NCBI GenBank assembly: GCA_963737075.1
Contig: CAVTRI010000001.1
Span: forward strand, 1,364,001-1,428,000
DNA: 64,000 nt
Direction: 5' to 3'
Origin: CAVTRI01 sp963737075
Lineage (GTDB): Bacteria; Actinomycetota; Acidimicrobiia; Acidimicrobiales; Palsa-688
This document shows, one piece after another, positions 45,042 to 54,700 of the stretch. A program made the translations under genes and the position numbers. The notes under the pieces were generated by a model. That model did not search any database and was not told where the DNA came from. It saw only the letters and a program-made list of their open reading frames with translations. The stretch's first letter is position 1; the number at the start of each line of letters is the position of its first letter.

Positions 45042-45422
45042 TCAGTTCTCGATGAGCCCGCGATACGCCTCGGCGTCCAAGAGTTTCTCAAACGCCGCTG
45101 GGTCTGCCGGGGCGAGGACGCACAGCCAACCCTCCCCGTAGGGGTCCTCGTTGAGCCGCTGGGGAGCGTCCGCCAGCTCGGCGTTGATCTCGAGCACGGT
45201 GCCCGCGACCGGCGCGTAGACGTCGGACACCGACTTCGTGGACTCCACCTCGCCGAACGCGTCCCCGCTCGCAACCGACGCCCCGGGATCTGGCAGCTGC
45301 ACGAACACGACATCGCCGAGGGCGTCCTGGGCGTAGTCGGTGATCCCGACGCGGATCTTGCCGTCCTCCAACCGTGCCCACTCGTGGTCCGAGGTATAGC
45401 GGAGATCCTCCGGAACGTTCAT
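45042..45422 (-). CDS. gcvH: Glycine cleavage system H protein
   Basis: This 126-residue lipoyl carrier shuttles the aminomethyl intermediate between GcvPA/PB, GcvT and the L-protein. The lipoyl lysine is Lys63 in GEVESTKSVSD, flanked by GITDYAQDALGDVVFVQLPD and NEDPYGEGWL, all family hallmarks. The ATG at 45422 is preceded by a 52-base gap from the large fused gene. It opens the cluster gcvH, FHA, ftsR, DUF151, merR, gcvT, gcvPA, gcvPB, all on one strand with short gaps. Confidence 0.96.
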   Translation of the reverse strand: MNVPEDLRYTSDHEWARLEDGKIRVGITDYAQDALGDVVFVQLPDPGASVASGDAFGEVESTKSVSDVYAPVAGTVLEINAELADAPQRLNEDPYGEGWLCVLAPADPAAFEKLLDAEAYRGLIEN

Positions 45423-45474
45423 CCCCCGGAAGATACCGGACGCGCCGCCAGCCGGGCGGAACGAAGTACCTCGC

Positions 45475-47982
45475 TCACCGGGAGCGGACGACCTGGCGGA
45501 CTTGGCGGGCGTGCGCCTGGGCTCGTGCACGCGCCTCGTGATCGGTGGGCCCCTCCGCCCAGATGTGGGTGACCGGCCGCTCGGGGTCGGGGCGTACCAA
45601 CGCCCAACCGTCGCCGTAGATGACCTTCACCCCGTCCACGAGCACCAGCTCGTGCGCGTGTGACGCTTCCAGCACCGACCGCATGACGAGGCCCTTTTTC
45701 TCCCACGGCGTCGGAACCTCCTCGCGCGACACGCGCACGGCGGGCAGCCCCCCGACGACAGAGGACAGGCGCATCGGGCCGGCAGCCGCCAGCAGCCCGA
45801 GCGTCTGGACAAGGGCCGCCACCGCGTCGAACGCCGGGAGAAACCCCGGGAACACGAACCCCCCGTCCTGGCTGCCCCCGAACTCCACCCCCGGACCGGC
45901 CGCCCCTTCGAGCACGCTCGACGACGACAGCTGGGTCCACGCCACTTCCGCCCCCGCTTTGCGGCACGCCGCCTCCAAGCCTTGCCCTACTGATACCGGC
46001 AATGCCAGCCGGGCCCGGCGACCCTCGGTTTCTGCCCGCCACAACACCAACTGCACCAGCACCATCAGGCCTTCGTCGTCGCTCAGGACGTGCCCGGTGT
46101 CGTCGACAAACGTGAGGCGCTCCCCGTCGGAGTCGATCACCGCACCTAGGTGGGCACCGGCGGCCCGCACCAACTGGGCCAGATCGCCGGCGTGAGCGAG
46201 GCGGTCGAACGTCAACGCCTGCCGGGTCGACGCATACGGGTTGACCGACAGGACGTCGGCCCCGAGCTTCGAGAGCACATTGGGCATCACGAAGCTCGAC
46301 GCCCCATAGGCGTAGTCGAGGACCACCTTGAAACGAGCCGCCCGCACGGCGTCCAAGTCGACATGGTCCATCAACACCGCTGTGTACTGCTCGGCGGCCC
46401 GAACCGGGAAGACGATGTCACCGATCTCTCCCGCCAGCGAACGTCGAAAGTCCTCCCGTGAGAACAGGCGCTCGACCCGTTTTTGCTCCGCCTCCGAAAG
46501 ATCGAGACCGTCGGCATCGAAGAAGCGCACGACGACCGACTGCGCGTCGCCGGGCGCCAGCCGCACGGTCACGCCGCCGGCGCTGCGCTCGTTGCGGACC
46601 TCGAAGCGGGTGACGGGCACGGTCGCCACCTCCAGATCGGCCACGTCGGCACCTGCAGAGTTGAGCCCCACCATCACGGCCCGCTTCAGCATCCGGGCGG
46701 CCCGGCTGGTGTCGCGGGACGCCACGATCGTCGACCCCTTCTTCCGGGTCGTGGCGTACGCCATGGCCAACCTCACAGCTAGCTCCGGGGAAATATCGAC
46801 GTTGGCCAGGCCGGCCACGCCGAGCCGGCCGAACAGGCTCCGCGGTCCCCGAGACTCCCACACGATCGAGGAGTTGACGATCGCCCCCTGCTCGACCGTC
46901 TTGGACGGGTACACCTTGACGCCGGCGTTGATCACCGCGTCCTCGCCGACGAAGCACCCGTCGCCGATGACCACGCCCTCCTCAATGCGGGCGCCTCGGC
47001 GGAGGTCGCTGCTGCGCCCCACGACGCTGCCCCTCACCCGGACGCCTGGTCCCAAGTACACGTTGTCGTGGACGACGGAGCGCTCGACCAGCGCCTCAGG
47101 TCCGACGCGCACGTTGGAGCCGAGCACCGTGTAGGCCTCCAACCGGGCTCCGGCCTCGACCCGGCAGTAGTCGCCGATGATGGCCGGCCCGGCGATTGCC
47201 GCCCCCGGGTCCACCTCTGAGCCCTCTCCCACGTGCAGGCCGGCCTCCAGGCTGTAACCGGGCACGGCCACCTCCACCCGGCCGTCGAGGACGTCCTGGT
47301 GGGCCCGGATGTACGCCTCAAGCGTCCCGACATCCTCCCAGTAGCCTTCCGCCACCCAACCGAACAGGCGGCGGCCTTCGGCCAGGAGCTGGGGAAAGAC
47401 CTCCCCGGAGAAGTCGACCGCTTGTCCCGGGGGGATGGCATCGAAGATGCTCGGATCCAGCACGTAGCAGCCGGTGTTGACCGTGTCGCTGAACACCTGT
47501 CCCCAGGTGGGCTTCTCCAGGAACCGCTCGATCGAACCGTCCGCGCGGGTGATGACGACGCCAAAGTCCACCGGATTGTCCATCGCCTTGAGGGCCACGG
47601 TCGCCACTGCTGCGTGGGAGCTGTGAAACCGGATCAATTCCGACAAGTCGATGTCCGTCAGCACGTCCCCGGAGATGACGACGAACGGCTCGTCCAACTC
47701 GTCCATCGCATTGCGCACCGAGCCCGCGGTGCCGAGCGGGTGCTCCTCGGTGGCGTAGGCCATGTGGACACCGAGCTCGGCGCCATCGCCGAAGTACGTG
47801 CGAATGGCGTTGGCCTGAAACGCCACCGTGACGACGATGTCCCGCAAGCCGTGCCTGACAAGCAGGGCCACCACGTGCTCCATCATCGGCCGGTTGGCCA
47901 CCGGGACCATCGGCTTGGGCTGCGTGGAAGTGAGGGGACGTAGGCGGGTCCCCTCGCCACCGGCCATGATGACCGCCTTCAT
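45475..47982 (-). CDS. Nucleotidyltransferase fused to a degenerate phosphomannomutase domain
   Basis: The 835-residue protein has three parts. Residues 1-235 are a sugar-nucleotidyltransferase (MAGGEGTRLRPLTSTQPKPM, then VISGDVLTDIDL). Residues 245-355 are a left-handed beta-helix of hexapeptide repeats (VGPEALVERSVVHDN and similar). Residues 375-820 are a phosphohexomutase-like domain with GSTIVASRD and DSDGER in the metal loop. The catalytic TASHNP serine loop is missing; GGVTVRLAPGDAQS stands in its place. The mutase part is therefore probably inactive or regulatory. The transferase should make GDP-mannose or a related NDP-sugar for the envelope. Its start overlaps the upstream phosphatidyltransferase stop. 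Confidence 0.9.
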   Translation of the reverse strand: MKAVIMAGGEGTRLRPLTSTQPKPMVPVANRPMMEHVVALLVRHGLRDIVVTVAFQANAIRTYFGDGAELGVHMAYATEEHPLGTAGSVRNAMDELDEPFVVISGDVLTDIDLSELIRFHSSHAAVATVALKAMDNPVDFGVVITRADGSIERFLEKPTWGQVFSDTVNTGCYVLDPSIFDAIPPGQAVDFSGEVFPQLLAEGRRLFGWVAEGYWEDVGTLEAYIRAHQDVLDGRVEVAVPGYSLEAGLHVGEGSEVDPGAAIAGPAIIGDYCRVEAGARLEAYTVLGSNVRVGPEALVERSVVHDNVYLGPGVRVRGSVVGRSSDLRRGARIEEGVVIGDGCFVGEDAVINAGVKVYPSKTVEQGAIVNSSIVWESRGPRSLFGRLGVAGLANVDISPELAVRLAMAYATTRKKGSTIVASRDTSRAARMLKRAVMVGLNSAGADVADLEVATVPVTRFEVRNERSAGGVTVRLAPGDAQSVVVRFFDADGLDLSEAEQKRVERLFSREDFRRSLAGEIGDIVFPVRAAEQYTAVLMDHVDLDAVRAARFKVVLDYAYGASSFVMPNVLSKLGADVLSVNPYASTRQALTFDRLAHAGDLAQLVRAAGAHLGAVIDSDGERLTFVDDTGHVLSDDEGLMVLVQLVLWRAETEGRRARLALPVSVGQGLEAACRKAGAEVAWTQLSSSSVLEGAAGPGVEFGGSQDGGFVFPGFLPAFDAVAALVQTLGLLAAAGPMRLSSVVGGLPAVRVSREEVPTPWEKKGLVMRSVLEASHAHELVLVDGVKVIYGDGWALVRPDPERPVTHIWAEGPTDHEARARAQAHARQVRQVVRSR

Positions 47983-48581
47983 GGCTGCGGGGCGGTGGCC
48001 CGGGCCTCAGCGACCACGCGGCGAGCGCGCGGGTAATAGCTCGCGGCTGCGTACCAGCCGAGCGCCAGCGCGGGGATAAGGGCCACCCAGGCCAAGATTT
48101 CCGCCGTCTCGTGCCACGACACCGTCGAGTGGCCGGCAAGGAACAGCGGCATTGCGCACATCAGCCCAAAGGTGCCTGCCTTGCCCACCCACTGGACGTC
48201 CATCCGCCTTCCGCCGGCAGCCGCCACCGCCAGAAAGCCGGCGGCCACGAGGGCTTCGCGCACAAGAACGACCACCGCCACCCACGCGGGAATCGCTCCT
48301 ACGACGATGGTGCCCACAGCGGCCACCCCCAGCAGCAAACGGTCGGCGAGGGGGTCGAGGACCTTGCCAACGGTCGACACCTGATGCAAATGGCGGGCGA
48401 GCCAGCCGTCCACACCGTCGGTGACCCCGAGGACGGCTAGCAGCGCGGCCGCGGCCAGCAAACCGGATCGGCCCGGGCGTAGCAAGAGCCATACGAACAC
48501 GGGGATGCAGCCGATCCTCATGACCGTCACCAGGTTGGGGATCGTAAGCACCCGATCGAGTCCTTCGGCGTCGGGAGCCAC
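47979..48581 (-). CDS. CDP-alcohol phosphatidyltransferase (PgsA-like)
   Basis: This 200-residue membrane enzyme has the signature DG-x2-AR-x8-G-x3-D-x3-D as DGWLARHLHQVSTVGKVLDPLAD (residues about 57-79). About five hydrophobic helices surround it. It transfers a phosphatidyl group from CDP-diacylglycerol to an alcohol. The family includes phosphatidylglycerolphosphate and phosphatidylinositol-phosphate synthases, and sequence alone does not decide between them. Coupling with an NDP-sugar transferase gene would fit glycolipid synthesis. The start is GTG 48581. Confidence 0.9.
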   Translation of the reverse strand: MAPDAEGLDRVLTIPNLVTVMRIGCIPVFVWLLLRPGRSGLLAAAALLAVLGVTDGVDGWLARHLHQVSTVGKVLDPLADRLLLGVAAVGTIVVGAIPAWVAVVVLVREALVAAGFLAVAAAGGRRMDVQWVGKAGTFGLMCAMPLFLAGHSTVSWHETAEILAWVALIPALALGWYAAASYYPRARRVVAEARATAPQP

Positions 48582-48708
48582 GAAACAGATTGTACGGCGC
48601 TCGGTTCACCCAGCCACCTGCCGCACGCCCGGCACCCAGCCGTCTGCCGGAGAGGCCCGGTCGCCGCCGCCACGGGCGCCGCTTTCTCCAGGAGAACACA
48701 GCTTCTCG

Positions 48709-48744
48709 CTGACGTTGACGTCAGAGTGGCGTATGCTCGGATCC
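48709..48744 (+). promoter_or_regulatory. Leaderless promoter with operator palindrome for the MFS-MerR operon
   Basis: A -35 hexamer CTGACG (48709-48714) and a -10 TATGCT (48732-48737) are 17 bases apart and place the transcript start at about 48745, exactly on the GTG of the MFS gene. The palindrome TGACGT-TG-ACGTCA (48710-48723) overlaps the -35 and the spacer, the usual place for a MerR-type operator. A MerR regulator is the second gene of this operon. Confidence 0.5.
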
Positions 48745-50544
48745 GTGGCGGTGCCGACGACTGTTCCCTCTGCGGCGGGCGGCATCCATTACAAGTGGAT
48801 CGCGCTGTCCAACACCACGCTTGGCGTGCTGATGGTCACGATCAACCAGTCGATCCTGTTGATCTCCCTGCCCGACATCTTCCGCGGCATCGGTCTCAAC
48901 CCGCTGACCCCGTCGAACACCTCCTACTTCCTGTGGATCCTGATGGGTTTCCTGCTCGTCACCTCCGTGTTGGTGGTGAGCCTCGGGCGGGTCGGCGACA
49001 TGTTTGGCCGGGTCCGCATGTACAACCTGGGTTTCGCCGTCTTCACCGTCTTTTCGATCTTGCTGTCGGTGACCTGGCTCCACGGCCCAGCGGCGGCGCT
49101 GTGGCTCATCATCATGCGGATCGGGCAGGGTGTCGGAGGCGCCTTCCTGTTCGCCAACTCCGGGGCCATCCTCACCGACGCCTTCCCCGAGAATGAACGG
49201 GGCATGGCCATGGGGATCAACGGGGTGGCCATGGTCGGGGGGTCCTTTGTCGGCCTGATCCTTGGCGGCGTGTTGTCCCCGGTGGCGTGGCGCCTGGTCT
49301 TCCTCGTATCGGTGCCCCTGGGCGTGTTCGGGACCGTGTGGGCGTACCTGATGCTGAAGGACACAGGCGTGCGGGTCGCCGCCAAGGTCGACTGGTGGGG
49401 GAACATCACCTTCGCGATCGGCCTGATTTCGCTCCTGACCGGGATCGTGTACGGGATCACTCCCTACGGGGGACACACGATGGGCTGGACAAATCCGTGG
49501 GTGCTGGCGGCGATCATCGGCGGCGCGCTGATGCTCGCGGTGTTCGTGAAGGTCGAGCGGAGCGTGGCGCAGCCCATGTTCCGGCTGCCGCTGTTTCGCA
49601 TCCGGGCATTCACGGCTGGCACCGTGGCCGGCACGCTGGCGGCGGTCAGCCGGGGTGGCATGCAGTTCATGCTCATCATCTGGCTGCAGGGCATCTGGCT
49701 GCCGCAGCACGGCTACAGCTTCGAGCGCACCCCGCTGTGGGCGGGGATCTACCTGCTGCCGTTGACGGTCGGGTTCCTCGTCACCGGCCCGCTCTCGGGC
49801 GTGCTGTCGGACCGCTACGGGCAGCGGTCCTTCGCCACCATCGGACTGGTGGTCGCCGCGGCCGCGTTTGTGGCGCTCAACGCGCTGCCAATGAACTTCG
49901 GTTACGTGTCATTCGCGGCCATCATCTTCGTCTTCGCTTTAGGCACGGGCATGTTCTTTTCCCCCAACCAGGCGGCGGTCATGAACAGCCTCCCGCCCGA
50001 CGAACGTGGCGTAGGTGCGGGCATGCTCAACACCTCGCAGAACTCGGCGTCGGTGCTGTCGATCGGGTTGTTCTTCACGATCATCACCCTCGGGCTGGCG
50101 GCGTCGCTGCCGTCGCATCTATATGCGGGGCTGGTGGCCAACGGCGTCCCGTCGCACGCCGCTCAGCAGGTGTCGCACCTGCCGCCCATCGGCAGCCTGT
50201 TCGCCGCGTTTCTCGGCTACAACCCGGTCCAGCAGTTATTCGGCGGCGCGCACGGCGTGCTCGCGACCATGCCCCATGCCCAGGCGGCATACCTGACCGG
50301 GCGGTCGTTCTTTCCCCGCCTCATTTCCCAACCGTTCGCTCAAGGGTTGCACCTGACGTTTTGGTTCGCGGCGGCGGCGTTGATGATCGGCGCCGTGGTG
50401 TCTGCGCTGCGGGGCGGTCGGTACGTGCACGAAGGTTCGCTGCTGGCGGCCGAGGAGGGTGTGGCCGGGGCGGGCGCCGTGGCCGGGCAGGAGGTCGGGG
50501 TGCCAGTGGCGGGTTCGTCGGGCGTGGAAGAATCCCGGGTGTGA
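48745..50544 (+). CDS. MFS transporter, DHA2-type (14 helices)
   Basis: This roughly 599-residue transporter has about 14 membrane helices. It carries the MFS motif A region GRVGDMFGRVRMYNLG after helix 2 and the antiporter-type GGAFLFANSGAILTD region. It resembles multidrug efflux pumps of the DHA2 group, such as EmrB-like proteins. I start it at the leaderless GTG 48745 rather than ATG 48733, which would lie within the -10 element. The C-terminus is a disordered Gly/Val/Ala-rich tail. The MerR gene overlaps its stop by four bases. Confidence 0.88.
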   Translation: MAVPTTVPSAAGGIHYKWIALSNTTLGVLMVTINQSILLISLPDIFRGIGLNPLTPSNTSYFLWILMGFLLVTSVLVVSLGRVGDMFGRVRMYNLGFAVFTVFSILLSVTWLHGPAAALWLIIMRIGQGVGGAFLFANSGAILTDAFPENERGMAMGINGVAMVGGSFVGLILGGVLSPVAWRLVFLVSVPLGVFGTVWAYLMLKDTGVRVAAKVDWWGNITFAIGLISLLTGIVYGITPYGGHTMGWTNPWVLAAIIGGALMLAVFVKVERSVAQPMFRLPLFRIRAFTAGTVAGTLAAVSRGGMQFMLIIWLQGIWLPQHGYSFERTPLWAGIYLLPLTVGFLVTGPLSGVLSDRYGQRSFATIGLVVAAAAFVALNALPMNFGYVSFAAIIFVFALGTGMFFSPNQAAVMNSLPPDERGVGAGMLNTSQNSASVLSIGLFFTIITLGLAASLPSHLYAGLVANGVPSHAAQQVSHLPPIGSLFAAFLGYNPVQQLFGGAHGVLATMPHAQAAYLTGRSFFPRLISQPFAQGLHLTFWFAAAALMIGAVVSALRGGRYVHEGSLLAAEEGVAGAGAVAGQEVGVPVAGSSGVEESRV

Positions 50545-51014
50545 CGTCGGCCACTGCTGTCAATCCACCTGCGGCCGCCAGCGGGCCGCTGCTCGGGATC
50601 GGCGCCGCGGCGGCGCAGCTGGGCGTCTCCGAACGGGCGCTGCGCTACTACCAGCAGCTGGGCTTGCTCACGCCGTCGGGCCGCACCCCCGGTGGCTTGC
50701 GTCGGTACTCCGCCGCCGACCTGGCCCGCGTGGAGCGCATTCGGGAGCTGCAGACGCTGCTTGGCTTCAACCTCGACGAGATCAAGGGCGTGCTCGGCAC
50801 CGAGGACCGTCTGGCGGCTTTGCGCGAGGAATATCGCTCATCACGCACCGGGCAAGGGCGCCGTCGTGAGCTGCTACGCGAAATCCTGGTTCTCCGTGAG
50901 CGGCTCCGGGAGACCGTGCAGGCCAAGATCGAGCGGCTGGAGGGTTTCCGGGCCGACCTGGACGCGTCGATCGAACGGATCCACGACCTGCTGGCGAGCG
51001 ATTCGGTCCCCTAG
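50541..51014 (+). CDS. MerR-family regulator of the MFS operon
   Basis: This 157-residue protein has a MerR DNA-binding domain at about 18-85 (GIGAAAAQLGVSERALRYYQQLGLL, then GGLRRYSAADLARVERIRELQ) and a long dimerisation helix (about 95-150). There are no metal-binding cysteines, so a drug- or small-molecule-sensing type is likelier than a metal sensor. It is co-translated with the efflux pump and probably binds the palindrome in the operon promoter. Confidence 0.9.
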   Translation: MTSATAVNPPAAASGPLLGIGAAAAQLGVSERALRYYQQLGLLTPSGRTPGGLRRYSAADLARVERIRELQTLLGFNLDEIKGVLGTEDRLAALREEYRSSRTGQGRRRELLREILVLRERLRETVQAKIERLEGFRADLDASIERIHDLLASDSVP

Positions 51015-51018
51015 CCCC

Positions 51019-51381
51019 TTACCAGCCCGGGGTGTAGCCGCCCCGGCCCATCGCCGAACTGGTTTCCCAGTCGAGGGAGTCGTCGAGCCCGCCGATCACT
51101 TCGGTCACCCAGTCGAGGCGCTCCTGCAGGATCCGGCTGACCCCGGCCTGGAGGGTGGTGGCGCTGATGGCGCACGAGCTGCACGAGCCCTGCAGTTGCA
51201 CCTCGACCACCCCGCTCACGACATCGGCGCTGATGAGCACCAGGTCGCCGCCGTCGGCCTGCACCGCAGGGCGGATGAGATCGATCAGCTCGGTGAGAGC
51301 GGCCAGGCGATCGGCCCGCTCGTCGTCTGACAGCATCTGTGATTCAGGAGCCTCAGGCGTTGCTTCGGAGGATTCAGCCAC
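51019..51381 (-). CDS. NifU C-terminal domain (Nfu-type) Fe-S protein
   Basis: This 120-residue protein is mainly one NifU-like domain: LTELIDLIRPAVQADGGDLVLI, then VEVQLQGSCSSCAISATTLQAGV, with CSSC as the cluster-binding pair. Such proteins carry or deliver Fe-S clusters to target enzymes. The first 20 residues are acidic and disordered. It lies convergent to the MerR gene, four bases apart. It could supply clusters to enzymes sensed by the SufR-like regulator at 28.5 kb, which is only an inference. Confidence 0.92.
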   Translation of the reverse strand: MAESSEATPEAPESQMLSDDERADRLAALTELIDLIRPAVQADGGDLVLISADVVSGVVEVQLQGSCSSCAISATTLQAGVSRILQERLDWVTEVIGGLDDSLDWETSSAMGRGGYTPGW

Positions 51382-51421
51382 GCGGCCAGTGTGCCACGGG
51401 GGCCGTCGCTACCGTGAGACG

Positions 51422-51751
51422 ATGGCTCGCCGCGGCTACCTCGGGCCGGGGATCATTGCGCTAGGGGTGCTGGCCATTATCGCCGTCATCGTCAACTTCG
51501 TGGGCCTTTCTCCCTCGTCTCCACGCACGCTCAGCCGGACCGACGCCGCGACGCTCATCTCCCAGGGACTGCAATCCCAACAGGGCGGCGCCAGCCGGCC
51601 CCAGGTGAGCTGTCCGGCGAACGAACCGGCGCGTGCCGGGATGGCATTTCAATGTGTCTTGCACCATCCTGACGGCTCCTCGCAGCCGATCCAGGTGACG
51701 GAGACCGACAGCCGCGGCGACCTCCGTTTCCACGTCGTCGGATCGCCGTAG
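51422..51751 (+). CDS. DUF4333-type membrane-anchored protein
   Basis: This 109-residue protein has one N-terminal membrane helix (YLGPGIIALGVLAIIAVIVNF). Its exported domain has a Cys pair (VSCPANEPARAGMAFQCVLHHPDG) followed by IQVTETDSRGDLRFHVV, the DUF4333 pattern of small actinobacterial envelope proteins. The two cysteines probably form a disulfide outside the cell. It is divergent from the Nfu gene, with about 40 bases between the starts. Confidence 0.75.
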   Translation: MARRGYLGPGIIALGVLAIIAVIVNFVGLSPSSPRTLSRTDAATLISQGLQSQQGGASRPQVSCPANEPARAGMAFQCVLHHPDGSSQPIQVTETDSRGDLRFHVVGSP

Positions 51752-51783
51752 AGGGCTTCAGGTTTCGAGGTGACCCGGTCAGG

Positions 51784-54700
51784 TCAACCGCCCGTGGCTA
51801 CGGCAATGAGCAGGCTTTTCATGCCGCACTGACGCGCCAGTTCCTCGGCGCGGGACATAAGCGGCACGGCCTTCGCGGGGTGACGTGCACGTAAGGCGCG
51901 CGCATGCTCAAACAGCGTCCTCGCCAACCAGGGACAGGCCCCCATGCGCTCGTTCGCGGCGGCAGCCTGAGCGAACCAGGCGTCGGCCTCATCGTGCTGG
52001 CCGAGCATCGATGCCAGCATCCCCAAGTACTGGGCCGCGGAGCCCCATGAGTTTCGGTCAGCAGTCAGGATGTGCCGATCGGCGTAGGGCAGGAGCAGGT
52101 CGTACAGCTGTTCGGCGCGGGCGTGGTCGCCGAGCCGAGCGCAGGCGGTCGCCAGCATGGCCAACGCGGCCAGGTATGCAAAGTTGCGCGGAATACCCGA
52201 AAACCGCCCGGCGGCGAGACGGTCGAAGATCTTGCGGGCCGATTCCATATGGCCCAATTCGATGTCTGCGTAGCACAGGGCTGCCTGCCACACGGGACTC
52301 TCGACGAACTCATTGGCGAAAGCCACCAGTGAGTCGTAAAGCTCGGAGATCCTCCCCTGCTCAAGGCGCACCATGGCAATTTGGGCTCCATAGACGCCGA
52401 GAGCGTCAGGTTCGCCCGTAGTCGCCCCTAGCTCCAGGGCCTCCCCAGCGAGTCGTTCGGCCTCGGCGAACCGGCCGCCGATCAACGACAAAAGGCCGCG
52501 GAACCAGCGAGCTTCCCAACGGTAGAGGGCCAGGCGGGACGCCTCGGCCATGGACTCGAAGTCGTCCAGGGTCGCGGTGGCAGCCGGGGTGTTGCCGGAC
52601 TCGAGTTGGCCCACAAAGAGGTAGTGACGGGCGAAAAGGGCAAGCTCTCTGCTGTCGAGCTGCTCTGCCAGCACGACCAACTCGGCGACGTCGCCTAGCC
52701 ATTCGTCGAGCGCGTCCGGACCCCACATCGCCGTGCAGCGGCTCGCCAGGCAAGCAGCGAGGGTGAGTGAATCGCCATCCTCACGGGCCAACCTGACGGC
52801 CTCTTGGCTCAGCCGGTCGCGCCTCCCTTGGTCGAGCTCGTAGTACAGCTCCTCCGCCAGCTGACCGAGCAAGCGGGCTCGCAGGCGCGGCTCGCTGGTG
52901 CCCAAGCCGGCAATGGCCTCCTCCAAAAGCCCGACGACCCGGTCGCCGAAGGCCCCCCGCGAAGCGTGCCAGTCCCGGACGAAGCCTCCGCCGAACCCCA
53001 GGGCGGCCCGGGCCAGCAGCCGCGCATCGCCGATGGTGCGAGCTTCTTCCGCGGCCGCGAGAAACGTGGCCCGCGCTCGCGTCCCATCGCCCGACCGCCA
53101 TTGGGCTTCACCCAACGCGAGGCGCGATTCGGCGGCCAACGCTCTCAGTGAGGAGTCGCTGTCAGCCAGCTCGACTGCTGCCGCGGCGTGAGACAGCGCG
53201 TCCTCGTACCCCAACGACGCTGTCGCCTGCTGGGCAGCCATCAAGCAGTAGCGCGCTGCTTTGTCGATCCCACTGCCATCGCGGGCGCCCAGGAGGAAAT
53301 GGTGGGCCAGCTCGCTCACGCTGGGTCGTGGGTGTTCCTGTGTCTCAAGTACCTCGCCGATGCGCCGGTGTAGCCGCGTGGCGCGCAGCTCGCTCCAGCA
53401 AGCGGCAAGGCTCTCACGGACCAGGTCGTGGGCGAAGCGATAGCGACCGGGCACGGCGGCCAGCTCAGTCAGGAATCCACACCTGGCGGCCGTTTCCAAC
53501 CAGTCGAGGAGCTGATCGTCGTCGCCAACTCGTTCGAGGACGCGCTCGAGCACCGAAAATTGGAACTCTGGGCCGATCACCGCTGCGGTTGCCAACATCC
53601 GCTCGGCGTCGGCTGGCAGGAGACGGCAGCGGTCCAGCACGACGTCGCGCACGTTCGCGGGCGTAGCCGACGTGTCGCCAGCGGCCACGAGCTGCTCGAT
53701 GAAAAAGGGGTTTCCCCCGGTGCGCACCAGCAGGGTCGCGGCGTCACTTTCGGAGTCGGCGAGCGTCTGTCGCAGGTATGTGCGCACCTCCTGCTCGTCA
53801 AGCCCGGACAGTCGGAGCACCAACCCGCGCCGCACGGCGCACGCGACCGTCTCGTTCAGTGCCGCTGTGACCTCTGTGTCGCGATACGTGCCGATAATCA
53901 CTGCCCGCGCTCGGCTGAGATCCTCCGCCACGTGGTCCAGGCACAACAGTGACCCAGAGTCGGCCCACTGCAAGTCATCGAGCACGATCACGATCGGCCG
54001 CTGCGAGCCTGCCGTTGCCACCGCCCGGGAGATCCCCTCGAACATCCGGAAGCGGGCCAACTGGGGATGCTCCCCTGGTCCCGTCGGCTGGGCATTCGCC
54101 CGCAACACTTGAAGTTGGTCGGGCCGCTCGGCGGTTGGCCAGTCGTCCAGCAACGGCCGCAGAGCCTCAGTCCACATCCAGTACGGCGGCGACGCACCAC
54201 GTTCGTGGCAATGGGCGGTCAGGACCTGCATCCCTTGGCTGCTGGCGGATCGACACGCCTCCTCGGCCAGGCGCGTCTTGCCGATCCCGGGCTCGCCTGC
54301 CACCAAGACCAGGGTGCCCCGGCCATGACGAGCGGCGTCCAAAGCAGCTGTGAGGGCAGCCAGTTCCCGGGTGCGGCCGACGAACGGCTTGACCGAAGGC
54401 GGGGCAGCGTCGCTGGGTCGAGACTGCTGCCAATCCAGCTCTGGCTTCTGCAGGACCATGGCCTCTTCGAGGCGCCATATCTCGGGGCCAGGGTCGATGC
54501 CCAGCTCCTCTGCCAGTCGCCGGCGAAGATCGCGGTACGCGGCGAGGGCGTCGGCTTGCCGGCCGCTGCGGTAGAGGGCGAGCATGAGCTGAGCCGTGAG
54601 CCGCTCCCGTAGGGGCCATCGCCGCACGGCCTCCTGCAAGTCCGGGACCGCAGCGGCGTGCTCGCCGAGCGCCAGCCGGGCTTCCATCTGGTTCTCCAGG

